A DNA stretch of 64,000 nucleotides from Loktanella sp. 5RATIMAR09 (GCF_001419985.1 NZ_LJAL01000009.1:1-64000); one strand, 5' to 3'; shown: positions 1 through 8,339, counted from the stretch's first letter. Translations and numbers: made by a program. The notes: a model not told the origin generated them from the sequence alone.

Positions 1-199
1 ACAGTTCTACTTCCGTACGACTGACGTGACAGGCACAGTTGTTCTGCCCGAAGGCACCGAAATGGTCATGCCGGGCGACAACCTGAAGTTCAACGTCGAG
101 CTGATCGCCCCGATCGCGATGGAAGACGGCCTGCGCTTTGCGATCCGCGAAGGCGGCCGCACTGTCGGCGCCGGTGTTGTGTCCAAGATCGTCGAGTAA
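1..199 (+). CDS. tuf: Elongation factor Tu, C-terminal part (5' end outside window)
   Basis: Only the last 65 codons and the TAA stop are present. They are read from base 2 and begin [11 protein letters not shown], which is the third (beta-barrel) domain of EF-Tu. The segment keeps the conserved end of the family ([15 protein letters not shown]). EF-Tu delivers aminoacyl-tRNA to the ribosome in a GTP-dependent way. The gene lies upstream of tRNA-Trp, secE and nusG, the order typical of one of the two tuf copies in alphaproteobacteria. A strong terminator follows at 269-300. Identity is certain; the GTPase domain cannot be judged from this window. Confidence 0.97.
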   Translation, partial: QFYFRTTDVTGTVVLPEGTEMVMPGDNLKFNVELIAPIAMEDGLRFAIREGGRTVGAGVVSKIVE

Positions 200-210
200 T
201 CGGACCACGC

Positions 211-250
211 GTGGGTTGCACCCACCCTACGTAGGGTGGGTAAAACCCAC
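211..250. repeat. 40-bp palindromic repeat, copy 1
   Basis: This is an inverted repeat centred on CCCTACGTAGGG, 11 bases after the tuf stop. It matches the perfect palindrome at 12700-12739 except at two positions in the outer arms. It lies between the tuf stop and the terminator, so it would be transcribed as a long hairpin. It looks like a dispersed REP-like intergenic element; function unknown. Confidence 0.85.
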
Positions 251-268
251 CGCATGACCAAACAAACG

Positions 269-300
269 AAAGGCCGTCTCGAAAGAGGCGGCCTTTTGTT
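269..300 (+). terminator. Rho-independent terminator of tuf
   Basis: A 12-bp stem (269-280 with 285-296, one T-G pair) closes on a GAAA tetraloop and runs into TTTTGTT. It sits 70 bases after the tuf stop and is a textbook intrinsic terminator. Confidence 0.93.
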
Positions 301-396
301 ATCCTCTCGCTTGTGCTACCCGTTACCCGACAAACGGAGGCCGACATGGATCATTCAACGCTGTGAGCTTTTTTCGATTCAGCACAAGGATGTTCT

Positions 397-1041
397 ATGC
401 TTTTTCCATCTCCCGAAACCCGAAATCCGGTTGTTCTGCCTGACGGCAATGCACACGAAGGCACTGTCTTTCTTTCTGCGGCTGTTGATCATCCGCGCTT
501 CCAGATTGGCGATTACACATATGCCAGTGCGCACAAGCCGCCCGATGACTGGGCTGCCCGTCTCGCACCCTACCTTTATGATTTTTCTCCGGAAAAGCTG
601 CAAATCGGCAAGTTTTGCCAAATTGCGGATGGTGTCACTTTCATTACCGCTTCCGCGAACCACCGCTACGATGGATTCTCGACGTTCCCCTTTATGATCT
701 TCACCGGTGCAGGTCCGGACGGGCCGTCCATGCCCGCGCCTGGCCCCGATACAATTATCGGCAATGACGTCTGGATCGGCCAGGGCGCTATCATTCTGCC
801 CGGTGCCCGGATTGGTAACGGCGTCATCGTTGCGGCAGGAGCAGTTGTGAGCGGGCAAGTCCCTGACTATGCGATTGTCAGGGGTAACCCTGCGCAAATC
901 AGCAGGATGCGCTTTGACGACGCGACGATTGCGGCCTTGCTTGAGATGACGTGGTGGGATTGGGATATCGACAGGATCGTTGCCCAAGAGGCCGCGATTG
1001 TTGGTGCTGATCTGGCCACGCTGCGGGCTGGTGCTGCGTAA
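397..1041 (+). CDS. CatB/Vat-type O-acetyltransferase (left-handed beta-helix)
   Basis: The 214-residue protein belongs to the hexapeptide-repeat xenobiotic O-acetyltransferase family. Members transfer acetyl from acetyl-CoA to a hydroxyl group of small molecules; some modify chloramphenicol or streptogramins. His89, in the family motif SANHRYDG, is the expected catalytic histidine. Hexapeptide repeats follow from about 118 to 167 (IIGNDVWIG, ARIGNGVIVAAGAVV), then the usual PDYAIVRGNPA end. The ATG at 397 is preceded by AAGGA at 386-390. It stands alone between the tuf terminator and a convergent gene. The substrate cannot be read from sequence, and many chromosomal members are not resistance genes. 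Confidence 0.88.
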   Translation: MLFPSPETRNPVVLPDGNAHEGTVFLSAAVDHPRFQIGDYTYASAHKPPDDWAARLAPYLYDFSPEKLQIGKFCQIADGVTFITASANHRYDGFSTFPFMIFTGAGPDGPSMPAPGPDTIIGNDVWIGQGAIILPGARIGNGVIVAAGAVVSGQVPDYAIVRGNPAQISRMRFDDATIAALLEMTWWDWDIDRIVAQEAAIVGADLATLRAGAA

Positions 1042-1142
1042 ACTCCGCCGCCTCAGCCCTCAAACCCCTTTGCGAGGATGACCTCGCCAACGCGGGCTGC
1101 AACATGCGTGGAACTTGCGCCAATCGTGTGTGGATGAAAAAT

Positions 1143-1832
1143 TTAAGGGCCGTGCGGAAGATCAATGAGTTCATCGGCCCGCGCTGTTGTGGCGTTGATG
1201 AAACTTGCGAGATCCTGCCGGAGTGTTTCCAATTCAGCTGCGTCCGGCTTGCGTGGTATCTGTTGGGGAGCGCGGGCAAAGACGTAGGCGCCTTTGCTGA
1301 ATGGCCGGGGCACCAGCAATTGATCCCAAGATTGTGCGCGTCGCTGCCGCGTGGTGGAAAAGGCGTAGCAGAAAACAGGCAACCCCGTTGCGCGCGCCCA
1401 TTCAAGCGGTGGATCCTTCAACTGTAGGGCAGGGCCGGTGGGACCATCAGCTGTCAGCCCGATGCTCACGCCGTCCTTCACGCGCTTCAGTACCGTGCGT
1501 GACGCCACGATATTAGAAACGCGCGCGGACATTTTCATCGGCCGCAGTCCCGATTGCTGATGAACCGCGCCCACGACACGTGCGATTGGTGAGGTATCAT
1601 GCAAGCTTGAGAGTGAACCGCTCTCAACGGGCCAGTGATGCGCGATCATCATCAGCCGGCTGTGCCACATCACAAGCAGGACAGGCCCTTGCGCCATCGC
1701 GGCACGCAATTCGTCAACCCCCTCGGACTGCCAGCGTGTCGTGCGCTGTACCAGATTGAGATAGAGCAAAACCAGACGTCCAACCACATTCACGAGCCGT
1801 TCCGAGTTCTCGATGCGTTTACGCAGTGACAT
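1143..1832 (-). CDS. DUF374 / lysophospholipid acyltransferase-like protein
   Basis: The product is about 229 residues and belongs to the DUF374 family, which is related to the LpxL/PlsC acyltransferases that work on lipids at the inner membrane. Family marks are the N-terminal hydrophobic stretch (VVGRLVLLYLNLV), the WHSRLMMIA segment after VLLVMWH, and GLTADGPTGP, which matches the usual DGPRGP motif. The ATG at 1832 is chosen because the family usually begins near MSLRKRIE and AAAGG lies 12 bases upstream. An in-frame extension back to 1895 is possible. It is convergent with the acetyltransferase gene. Substrate not determined. Confidence 0.8.
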   Translation of the reverse strand: MSLRKRIENSERLVNVVGRLVLLYLNLVQRTTRWQSEGVDELRAAMAQGPVLLVMWHSRLMMIAHHWPVESGSLSSLHDTSPIARVVGAVHQQSGLRPMKMSARVSNIVASRTVLKRVKDGVSIGLTADGPTGPALQLKDPPLEWARATGLPVFCYAFSTTRQRRAQSWDQLLVPRPFSKGAYVFARAPQQIPRKPDAAELETLRQDLASFINATTARADELIDLPHGP

Positions 1833-2089
1833 TTGGGGTGTCTGCCTTTGGTAAAATTCGTGCTCCAGTTTTCGCAGGTCTGCACCGGAACACAAGCAGC
1901 GCCGCGTCGTCAGTGCTGTCCACGTGCATAATTCTGCGATGATCCGCAGGATTTCGGCAGAAGCCCGCCTTTCCGGCTTTCGATTGGCGGGCTTTCTATA
2001 TGGGGCCTGTCTGGATATAGATTGTGCCCGGCCTCTACTGGCCCAAACCGAAATCGCACGGCCTTGCTCGTTTCACGGCACCTTCCCTC

Positions 2090-2118
2090 TTGATCCTGCT
2101 TTCGTTTCGGACTACGTC
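2090..2118 (+). promoter_or_regulatory. Candidate promoter of tRNA-Trp
   Basis: TTGATC (2090-2095) and TACGTC (2113-2118) are separated by 17 bases, and the tRNA begins 14 bases after the second box. Spacing and position fit a sigma-70-type promoter, though the -10 is weak. The rest of 1833-2089 shows no convincing gene or RNA. Confidence 0.4.
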
Positions 2119-2131
2119 GCTACTCGGTCGT

Positions 2132-2207
<76 letters not shown>

Positions 2208-2250
2208 GACCAGATCACCGACACGCTGGTGCGCGGAGGTAAAAATTTCC

Positions 2251-3147
2251 ATGTCAGCGACGCCTCTTTCTGTTGCGTTCCATATCGGAGCGCACAAGAC
2301 AGCCACCACACATCTGCAACGGGCACTGAGAACTGCTGCGGATCAACTGGCAGGGCAGGGCGTGCAATATTACGGCCCCGATACGCTACGGTTGCCGGGA
2401 CGGTCGTTGCAATCGCTATTCGGGCTTAAACATCAAGCGCCGGATGGTATCGTCAAACGGCCGGCCGCCGAGCAATTGGCACGGCTGCGCAAGGATGGCC
2501 ATCGGTTGGTGTTCAGCGAGGAAAACTTTATCGGTGCGTTGAACACGCCGAACGGTGGCAAGATGAAGCGGCGATACAAGGTCGCCGATACGCGTCTGAC
2601 GGGGCTATCCGCGGCGCTTGGCCAGAACATTGACGTCCACCTTGCGGTGCGCCGCCCGACGGCCTTTGTGAATTCGGCCTATTGCCAGCTTCTGTTAGGC
2701 GGAAGAGTGCAGCCGTTCAAATCCTATATAAAGACACATGGCGTGGGGACTGTGGATTGGGTTGATCTGATCAGCCGTTTGCGTGCGACACATGGTGTGG
2801 GCACTGTCACCGTCTGGCGATACGAGGATTATGCCACCCTGTTTCCGCACATTATTGCCGGATTGGTCGGGCAGGATGCGGCGGCATCGGTCACACCACC
2901 ACGACGCCGCGTCAATCGTGGTTTGTCTGCTGCCGCTGTCGCGCAGGTGCTGGAACAGGCGGGTGATCTGGCCGGGCAGAACAGTGCAAGAGCGGCCCGC
3001 AAAACCCTTGCCGTTGAAGATGGCCATGCGCCTTTTGACGGGTTCACGCAAAAGGATCATGCGATGGGTGATGCGGACTATGCGCGCCAGATTGCGCAGA
3101 TTGCGCAAATGGATGGCGTAACGCTCCTGCGCCCCGACCTGCTTTGA
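2251..3147 (+). CDS. Sulfotransferase-like P-loop protein
   Basis: The 298-residue protein opens with SVAFHIGAHKTATTHLQ, which resembles the PAPS-binding 5'-phosphosulfate loop (GxxKTGTT type) of sulfotransferases. Later the segments VHLAVRRPTAFVNSAYCQ and VTVWRYEDY resemble the RxP and hydrophobic-strand elements of the same fold. If active it would transfer sulfate from PAPS to an unknown acceptor. GGAGGT at 2236-2241 fixes the ATG start. The gene follows tRNA-Trp by 43 bases and is inserted in the otherwise conserved tRNA-Trp/secE junction. No substrate can be named, and the family call rests mainly on the N-terminal motif. Confidence 0.65.
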   Translation: MSATPLSVAFHIGAHKTATTHLQRALRTAADQLAGQGVQYYGPDTLRLPGRSLQSLFGLKHQAPDGIVKRPAAEQLARLRKDGHRLVFSEENFIGALNTPNGGKMKRRYKVADTRLTGLSAALGQNIDVHLAVRRPTAFVNSAYCQLLLGGRVQPFKSYIKTHGVGTVDWVDLISRLRATHGVGTVTVWRYEDYATLFPHIIAGLVGQDAAASVTPPRRRVNRGLSAAAVAQVLEQAGDLAGQNSARAARKTLAVEDGHAPFDGFTQKDHAMGDADYARQIAQIAQMDGVTLLRPDLL

Positions 3148-3237
3148 CGTGTCACGATCACGCAGCGGTCCTTACGGGCTTGAATTTGTGGGTCAGAGGC
3201 CGTAAGTCCGTCATGTTTTTACAAAGGACGATCAGCC

Positions 3238-3438
3238 ATGGCACTCGCCAATCCCGTTAAGTTCATTCAGGAAGTCCGCTCAGAGGTAGGCAAGGTCGTG
3301 TGGCCGACCCGCCGTGAAGTGGTGATGACCACGATCATGGTGTTCATCATGGCGGCGCTGACGGCGATCTTTTTCTTTCTGGTCGATCTTCTGATCCGGA
3401 CCGGTCTGAATGGCGTTCTGACCTACTTTGGCAGCTAA
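3238..3438 (+). CDS. secE: Preprotein translocase subunit SecE
   Basis: SecE clamps SecY in the Sec translocon of the inner membrane. The 66-residue single-span form is normal for alphaproteobacteria. It has the cytoplasmic amphipathic segment KFIQEVRSEVGKVVWPTRREV with the family-defining WPTR motif, then one membrane span (about residues 30-52). It lies upstream of nusG as in most bacteria, but overlapping hairpins at 3510-3547 separate the two genes. Confidence 0.97.
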   Translation: MALANPVKFIQEVRSEVGKVVWPTRREVVMTTIMVFIMAALTAIFFFLVDLLIRTGLNGVLTYFGS

Positions 3439-3509
3439 TACGGCGCTTTTCCCGCCCGCCTCTTGAAAACTCTGTAAGGCAGCGGTATGAGCCAGCAACT
3501 TCCGAAAAT

Positions 3510-3547
3510 GGCGTGCGGCGAATCAAGTTGCACGCCGCTTTTATTTT
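3510..3547 (+). terminator. Terminator or attenuator between secE and nusG
   Basis: GCGGCG (3515-3520) pairs with CGCCGC (3533-3538) and is followed directly by TTTTATTTT, which has the form of an intrinsic terminator. A competing stem, GGCGTGC (3510-3516) with GCACGCC (3530-3536), shares bases with it, so the two cannot form together. The first stem is short, so termination is probably partial. Confidence 0.55.
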
Positions 3548-3624
3548 CGGGACTGGCGGTTCAACTGCCGAACTGAAATGCAATTGCGGCCGCAGGGCTG
3601 CGTGACGACAAGGTGCTCTGACAG

Positions 3625-4155
3625 ATGGCCAAACGTTGGTATTCGGTAAGCGTTCTCTCGAACTTTGAAAAGAAGATTGCAGAAGCGATCCGCACAAAGG
3701 CAGAAGAGCAGGGGCTCAGCGATCAGATCGATGAGGTTCTGGTGCCGACCGAAGAAGTAATCGAAATCCGCCGCAACAAGAAAGTGACCGCCGAGCGCCG
3801 CTTTATGCCGGGTTACGTTCTGGTTCACATGGAAATGTCGGACGAGGGCTATCACCTGATCAACTCGATCAATCGCGTCACCGGTTTTCTGGGTCCGCAA
3901 GGCCGCCCGATGCCGATGCGTGATGCTGAAGTGCAGGCAATCCTTGGCCGTGTCCAAGAGGGTGAAGACGCGCCACGCACGCTCATCCACTTCGAGATTG
4001 GCGAAAAGGTCAAAGTCAACGATGGTCCGTTTGAAGATTTCGACGGCATGGTCGAGGAAGTGGACGAAGAGAACCAGCGCCTGAAGGTGACCGTGTCTAT
4101 CTTTGGCCGCGCCACACCGGTCGAGCTTGAATTCACGCAGGTGTCCAAGCAGTAA
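3625..4155 (+). CDS. nusG: Transcription termination/antitermination factor NusG
   Basis: NusG binds RNA polymerase, suppresses pausing, and couples it to Rho or the ribosome. The 176-residue protein has the NGN domain (residues 4 to about 115, beginning [15 protein letters not shown]) with [10 protein letters not shown], a linker, and a C-terminal KOW domain ([17 protein letters not shown], then [11 protein letters not shown]). Length and domain order are normal. The ATG at 3625 gives the standard N-terminus MAKRWYSV. It is followed by its own terminator at 4178-4206. Confidence 0.97.
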   Translation: MAKRWYSVSVLSNFEKKIAEAIRTKAEEQGLSDQIDEVLVPTEEVIEIRRNKKVTAERRFMPGYVLVHMEMSDEGYHLINSINRVTGFLGPQGRPMPMRDAEVQAILGRVQEGEDAPRTLIHFEIGEKVKVNDGPFEDFDGMVEEVDEENQRLKVTVSIFGRATPVELEFTQVSKQ

Positions 4156-4177
4156 GCCGCCAGGGTTTGAATTTTAG

Positions 4178-4206
4178 AAGGGAGCGCATTCGCGCTCCTT
4201 TTGTTT
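4178..4206 (+). terminator. Rho-independent terminator after nusG
   Basis: GGAGCGC (4181-4187) and GCGCTCC (4192-4198) form a stem over an ATTC loop. The stem extends outwards by AAG/TTT-type pairs and runs into TTTTGTTTT. It lies 22 bases after the nusG stop and separates secE-nusG from rplKA. Confidence 0.9.
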
Positions 4207-4667
4207 TGGCAAAAGGCGGTTTGAGCCCATACCGCTGAATACTGCGCTGCCCGCTAGTGGCTGCTTATCGTCAGTTGTGTTCTTTATCATTGCTTGAAAG
4301 AACACGAACCTAACTCTCGACATAACGGTGCTGACGCGGCTTTTCATGGAGCGATATAGAGTTCATTTTGGGATAGTGTCGGAAGCGGCTCCCATTCTCT
4401 ATGCAGCCATTGCGATCTTCATGCCGAGTGGCAGAGGGGTCCCGCATAGTCGACGCCGCCATTCTCTATGCGTTACCCTATCCCCTCGAAAGCAGCGCAG
4501 TGTGAAAAACTCTTGCAAACGATGCGATTCACCCCTAGGTGCCCGCAGTGTCGGTGCAATCACCGGCACTCATGTGGGAGGCGAGGGGCACGCGTGCGCC
4601 GGACCGGACCACACAACGAAAAGCCCCGCGGTCGCGACCAAAGGGCGTTGGAATAGGAGATGGCTTC
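4207..4667 (+). promoter_or_regulatory. Long non-coding leader and promoter region of rplK-rplA
   Basis: This 461-base stretch has no convincing gene. It holds a perfect 9-bp inverted repeat (GTGTTCTTT at 4277-4285, AAAGAACAC at 4297-4305) and a 13-bp direct repeat (CCATTCTCTATGC at 4392-4404 and 4459-4471). A possible promoter is TTGCAA (4513-4518), 17 bases, TAGGTG (4536-4541). The last ~120 bases would be the rplK leader, where ribosomal protein L1 usually binds to repress translation; the specific site was not resolved. Confidence 0.45.
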
Positions 4668-5093
4668 ATGGCCAAGAAGATTATGGGTACGCTCAAACTG
4701 CAGGTTCCTGCAGGCGCTGCTAACCCTTCCCCACCAGTCGGCCCGGCATTGGGTCAGCGCGGCATCAACATCATGGAATTCTGTAAAGCGTTCAACGCCA
4801 AGACAGAAGGCATGGAAAAGAATGCCCCGTGCCCGACAGTAATCACCTACTATCAGGACAAGTCGTTCACGATGGAAATCAAGACGCCACCTGCGTCGTA
4901 TTACATCAAGAAGGCCGCGAACCTGAAGTCTGGCAGCAAGACACCCGGCAAGGATGTTGCTGGTACAATCACAGGCAAGCAGGTGCGTGAAATCGCAGAA
5001 GCCAAAATGAAGGACCTCAATGCGACGTCCATCGAAGGCGCAATGCTGATCATCGCGGGTTCCGCTCGCTCTATGGGCATCGAGGTGAAGTAA
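4668..5093 (+). CDS. rplK: 50S ribosomal protein L11
   Basis: L11 is part of the GTPase-associated centre of the large subunit, where it binds 23S rRNA with L10 and L12. The 141-residue sequence starts [16 protein letters not shown] and keeps the family signature [19 protein letters not shown]. The C-terminal rRNA-binding domain runs through [33 protein letters not shown] at 4654-4660 supports the ATG at 4668; reading-frame extensions upstream are not credible. The stop codon overlaps the rplA start (TAATG), so the two are translationally coupled. Confidence 0.97.
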   Translation: MAKKIMGTLKLQVPAGAANPSPPVGPALGQRGINIMEFCKAFNAKTEGMEKNAPCPTVITYYQDKSFTMEIKTPPASYYIKKAANLKSGSKTPGKDVAGTITGKQVREIAEAKMKDLNATSIEGAMLIIAGSARSMGIEVK

Positions 5094-5794
5094 TGGCAAA
5101 ATTTGGTAAGCGTACAACTGCAGCACGCGCTGCATTTGCAGAGAAACACAACGTCACCGTCGCCGAAGCCGCTGCTTTGGTCAAAGATAACGCCACAGCA
5201 AAGTTCGACGAAAGCGTCGAAATCGCAATGGTGCTGGGCGTTGATCCACGTCACGCCGACCAGATGGTCCGTGGCACGGTAAATCTGCCACACGGCACAG
5301 GCAAAACTGTGCGCGTGGCTGTGTTTGCACGCGGCGAGAAAGCGGAAGAAGCGAAAGCAGCTGGCGCGGATATCGTTGGCGCAGAAGACCTGATGGAAAC
5401 GGTTCAGGGCGGCAAGATCGATTTTGACCGTTGCATCGCGACACCTGACATGATGGCCATTGTCGGTCGTCTGGGTAAGGTTCTGGGCCCACGCAACCTG
5501 ATGCCAAACCCGCGTGTTGGCACAGTGACCATGGACGTCAAGGAAGCTGTGGAAGCAGCAAAGGGCGGTCAGGTTCAGTTCAAAGCGGAAAAAGCAGGTG
5601 TGGTTCACGCCGGTATCGGCAAATCCTCTTTCTCCGCGCAGCAGATCGAAGAGAACATGAAAGCCTTTGTTGATGCGGTTGGCAAAGCCAAGCCGACAGG
5701 CGCAAAAGGCACCTACATGAAAAAGATCTCGGTCAGCTCGACTATGGGCCCGGGCGTATCTGTTGATGTAGCGTCTGCAACCGGCAACGCATAA
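5093..5794 (+). CDS. rplA: 50S ribosomal protein L1
   Basis: L1 forms the mobile stalk at the tRNA exit site and represses its own operon by binding mRNA. The 233-residue length is normal. The signature [22 protein letters not shown] is present with only ordinary variation. The start overlaps the rplK stop by one base. A strong terminator at 5823-5855 ends this operon, so rplJ-rplL is transcribed separately here. Confidence 0.97.
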   Translation: MAKFGKRTTAARAAFAEKHNVTVAEAAALVKDNATAKFDESVEIAMVLGVDPRHADQMVRGTVNLPHGTGKTVRVAVFARGEKAEEAKAAGADIVGAEDLMETVQGGKIDFDRCIATPDMMAIVGRLGKVLGPRNLMPNPRVGTVTMDVKEAVEAAKGGQVQFKAEKAGVVHAGIGKSSFSAQQIEENMKAFVDAVGKAKPTGAKGTYMKKISVSSTMGPGVSVDVASATGNA

Positions 5795-5822
5795 GGCCGA
5801 AGCATTTCGGTTCGTGTGAAAG

Positions 5823-5855
5823 AAGGCGGCTCCTCGGGGCCGCCTTTATTTTTTG
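5823..5855 (+). terminator. Rho-independent terminator after rplA
   Basis: AAGGCGGC (5823-5830) pairs with GCCGCCTT (5839-5846) around an 8-base loop, followed by TTATTTTTTG. It lies about 30 bases after the rplA stop. Confidence 0.92.
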
Positions 5856-5928
5856 GGGTGTCCGTGAAGGCCGGTTGTAAAAGGGCGCCGATACGATGGG
5901 ATGCCTTCAGACGTTCACTGCCGCCGCT

Positions 5929-6354
5929 TTACAACGTCCAATCAAGATCAACGTTGGAAAATATCCAAAGCGAAACAAGATATGATTTTGTCAGGGCGGC
6001 GCTCGCTATTGCAGCTTTCCCTTTTGATCCCAAGGCAGCGGTCATCTGTTTGTGCGCCCGCGCCGCGAGACACATAAAACAGGCATACAGCACGGTCGCA
6101 CCCCAATACCAAGGGCGTATGGCCTCCCAGTTTTCGGATATGAATTTGACGTTTGTACTGCCGCTATTTGGCAAGGTGCCCCACCATATTGCCGCCAGAA
6201 GAAAACCGCAGGTCAACGCGCAACCGGCAAGTGCCCGATGTGTTTTGAGCAAACCCGCTGCGGGCGCGATACCAAGGGCCAAAGAAAGTGGCAGCGCGAG
6301 ATAGGCAAAAGCAATGGGGACGAACAGAATAGTCATTGCGTAACCGCGTTCCAT
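5929..6354 (-). CDS. Small membrane protein of unknown function
   Basis: The 141-residue product is not one I recognise. It has about four hydrophobic segments: near residues 8-28, 42-60, 80-97 and possibly 108-130. The charged tail between the last two reads ARAHKQMTAALGSKGKAA. An internal ATG (6336) giving MTILFVPIAF is an alternative start, and neither start has a good ribosome site. It lies 37 bases downstream of another small membrane protein gene on the same strand, so the pair is probably one transcript. Both are inserted between rplA and rplJ. Confidence 0.6.
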   Translation of the reverse strand: MERGYAMTILFVPIAFAYLALPLSLALGIAPAAGLLKTHRALAGCALTCGFLLAAIWWGTLPNSGSTNVKFISENWEAIRPWYWGATVLYACFMCLAARAHKQMTAALGSKGKAAIASAALTKSYLVSLWIFSNVDLDWTL

Positions 6355-6391
6355 GATTGTCGGCTATGGCGCATCCCGTAGGCTTTCTTCA

Positions 6392-6877
6392 TCACGCATC
6401 ATCTCCTCGCACAAAGGCTTTGGGGGTCGAAAGTCGCGCAGCAACCCAAAAGACAGCACCAAACAAAGCGCCAAAGGTTCCGAAAACCGCTGTGCCGACG
6501 GTGTTTGTTGAGTAATCGAACAGCCAGTCATACATAATGAGTGCCAAACAAACACCGGTCCCAACAGCAACCAACCATCCTGCTTTGCCAAAATGGATTG
6601 CGATCTCGATCGCAGGAATTGCAAAAATACAGGCGACCAGCGCAAAGAGCGTTACAAAGGTTGAGAAAAAAAGCAGCCCATCAAAGCCAAACTCTGCAAA
6701 TGCCACATTGAAGTGGGACAGAACCAGCCCGAGCCCGGCACCAATGAGCGTAAAAGCAAGCGGGAACAAGACGACAGTAAGCGCTCCAAAGGTTGATGCG
6801 CGTCTTCTGGTTCCGGGCGCTACGTTGCTTGCACTATGTATCATGGGCCAAAAGCGCAGGGCGTCATTGAATGTCAT
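6392..6877 (-). CDS. Small four-helix membrane protein of unknown function
   Basis: The 161-residue product has four clear hydrophobic spans: roughly residues 30-53, 68-92, 98-115 and 124-147. The N-terminus is basic (GTRRRAS). Family not recognised. It is the upstream member of a minus-strand pair with the membrane protein at 5929-6354. It runs against the direction of the ribosomal operons on both sides. A second ATG at codon 12 is possible. The clean membrane-protein pattern supports a real gene, but no role can be inferred. Confidence 0.6.
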   Translation of the reverse strand: MTFNDALRFWPMIHSASNVAPGTRRRASTFGALTVVLFPLAFTLIGAGLGLVLSHFNVAFAEFGFDGLLFFSTFVTLFALVACIFAIPAIEIAIHFGKAGWLVAVGTGVCLALIMYDWLFDYSTNTVGTAVFGTFGALFGAVFWVAARLSTPKAFVRGDDA

Positions 6878-7345
6878 GGTACGGTTCTAACGCTATTAAC
6901 TCTCACCGGTCTGCGTCCGTAAAGAGCTTGGCCGGTCGGAGTTCAACCTGATGCCTGCATCATTCATGGATATCTGGTGTTTGCAAGCAGTGGTGCTTTG
7001 AAAGAGGTTCAGGTATTCTGGTTGCGCTGGCAATGCCAGCCAAGCGCGGCACTCCACAACGCAGATCGGCGAAACTTCACTTTCCCCCTTTCCTTCTGCC
7101 CCTGTGCCTCCTATATCCACCTTCGCAGAGCAGCGTACGATTCGTCGTGCGCTATTTTGTTTCGTCCGAGACGGTGGGTTGGCCTCATGCTGATAAATCC
7201 TGCCTGAGACGGGAAGACCAGATTTCTAGGGGCTCTCCTCTGTTTGCTCTGGCTCACACCCGTATGCATGGACTGTAGACTGTTGGGCGACGTTGGTCGT
7301 TTGACAAAATTGAGCCGGGGGAAACCCCAAACTTGGAGTGAAACT
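6878..7345 (+). promoter_or_regulatory. Intergenic region and leader of rplJ-rplL
   Basis: The 468 bases upstream of rplJ contain no convincing gene. Small hairpins are visible, for example GCTGGC/GCCAGC at 7026-7040 and GGGG-GAAA-CCCC just before the rplJ ribosome site. In many bacteria the rplJ leader binds the L10-(L12)4 complex for feedback control. The position fits, but I did not identify that fold with certainty. The divergent membrane-protein promoter must also lie here. Confidence 0.4.
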
Positions 7346-7858
7346 GTGGATAGAGCACAAAAAGAACAGCTGGTCGACGATCTCGGCCAGATCTTTGAAA
7401 GCTCTGGCGTTGTAGTGGTTGCCCGCTACGAAGGCATGACAGTTGCTGAAATGCAGGATCTGCGCGCGCACATGCGTGACGCAGGCGGATCCGTGCGCGT
7501 TGCCAAGAACAAGCTCGCCAAAATCGCCCTCGAGGGCAAGCCTTGCGCAAGCATCGCCCAATACCTCGAAGGCATGACTGTACTCGCCTACTCGGAAGAC
7601 CCTGTCGCTGCGGCGAAGGTTGTCGACAAGTATGCCAAAGAGAACGACAAGCTTGTCATTCTTGGCGGTGCTATGGGCGATACAGCGCTGGACGTTGACG
7701 GTGTGAAAGCTGTTGCCGGCATGCCATCCCGTGAGGAGCTTATTGCTTCGATCGTGGGCTGCATTGCTGCACCTGCAAGCAACATCGCCGGGGCCATTGG
7801 CGCGCCTGCTTCGAACATCGCAAGCATTCTCTCAACCATCGAAGAGAAAGCTGCATAA
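7346..7858 (+). CDS. rplJ: 50S ribosomal protein L10 (GTG start)
   Basis: L10 anchors the L12 dimers to the ribosomal stalk. The protein is 170 residues when started at GTG 7346 ([17 protein letters not shown]), which matches the family N-terminus and has TTGGAG seven bases upstream. An ATG further upstream (7244) would add 34 unrelated residues and is rejected. Family segments are [27 protein letters not shown] and [11 protein letters not shown]. The C-terminal helix that binds L12 is Ala-rich ([18 protein letters not shown]). Confidence 0.96.
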   Translation: MDRAQKEQLVDDLGQIFESSGVVVVARYEGMTVAEMQDLRAHMRDAGGSVRVAKNKLAKIALEGKPCASIAQYLEGMTVLAYSEDPVAAAKVVDKYAKENDKLVILGGAMGDTALDVDGVKAVAGMPSREELIASIVGCIAAPASNIAGAIGAPASNIASILSTIEEKAA

Positions 7859-7926
7859 AGCATCTGAATTGACTTGGGGGCGTGCCCTCACGTTGGAACA
7901 CACTTAAAACGAACGGAAAGCATAAA

Positions 7927-8301
7927 ATGGCTGATCTGAAAAAACTGGCTGAAGAGATCGTTGGTCTGACCCTTCTCGAAGCACAAGAACTGAAAACCAT
8001 TCTCAAGGATGAGTATGGCATCGAACCAGCCGCCGGTGGCGCTGTTATGATGGCTGGCCCTGCTGGCGACGCTGGTGCAGCAGCAGAAGAGAAGACAGAA
8101 TTCGACGTCGTTCTCAAGAATGCCGGCGCATCCAAAATCAACGTCATCAAAGAAGTCCGCGGCATCACAGGTCTTGGCCTGAAAGAAGCCAAAGACCTCG
8201 TCGAAGCTGGTGGCAAAATCAAAGAAGGCGCGTCCAAGGACGAAGCCGAAGAGATCAAAGCAAAGCTGGAAGCAGCTGGCGCAGAGGTCGAGCTGGCCTA
8301 A
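7927..8301 (+). CDS. rplL: 50S ribosomal protein L7/L12
   Basis: The 124-residue stalk protein recruits translational GTPases. It has the N-terminal dimerisation helices ([21 protein letters not shown]), an Ala/Gly-rich hinge ([13 protein letters not shown]), and the conserved C-terminal domain ([32 protein letters not shown]). The ATG at 7927 follows GGAAAG and gives the standard N-terminus. It lies 68 bases after rplJ in the same operon. Confidence 0.97.
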   Translation: MADLKKLAEEIVGLTLLEAQELKTILKDEYGIEPAAGGAVMMAGPAGDAGAAAEEKTEFDVVLKNAGASKINVIKEVRGITGLGLKEAKDLVEAGGKIKEGASKDEAEEIKAKLEAAGAEVELA

Positions 8302-8339
8302 GCCCGCTTTTGGCGAAGTACAATTCGCCCTGTAAACAA

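Noticed and set aside
1072..1087. GCGAGG-ATGA-CCTCGC hairpin between two convergent genes
   Set aside because: Short stem with no T run on either strand; too weak to call a terminator.
6878..7345. L10 leader RNA upstream of rplJ
   Set aside because: Position is right, but I could not find the conserved kink-turn core with enough certainty to call it as an RNA feature.
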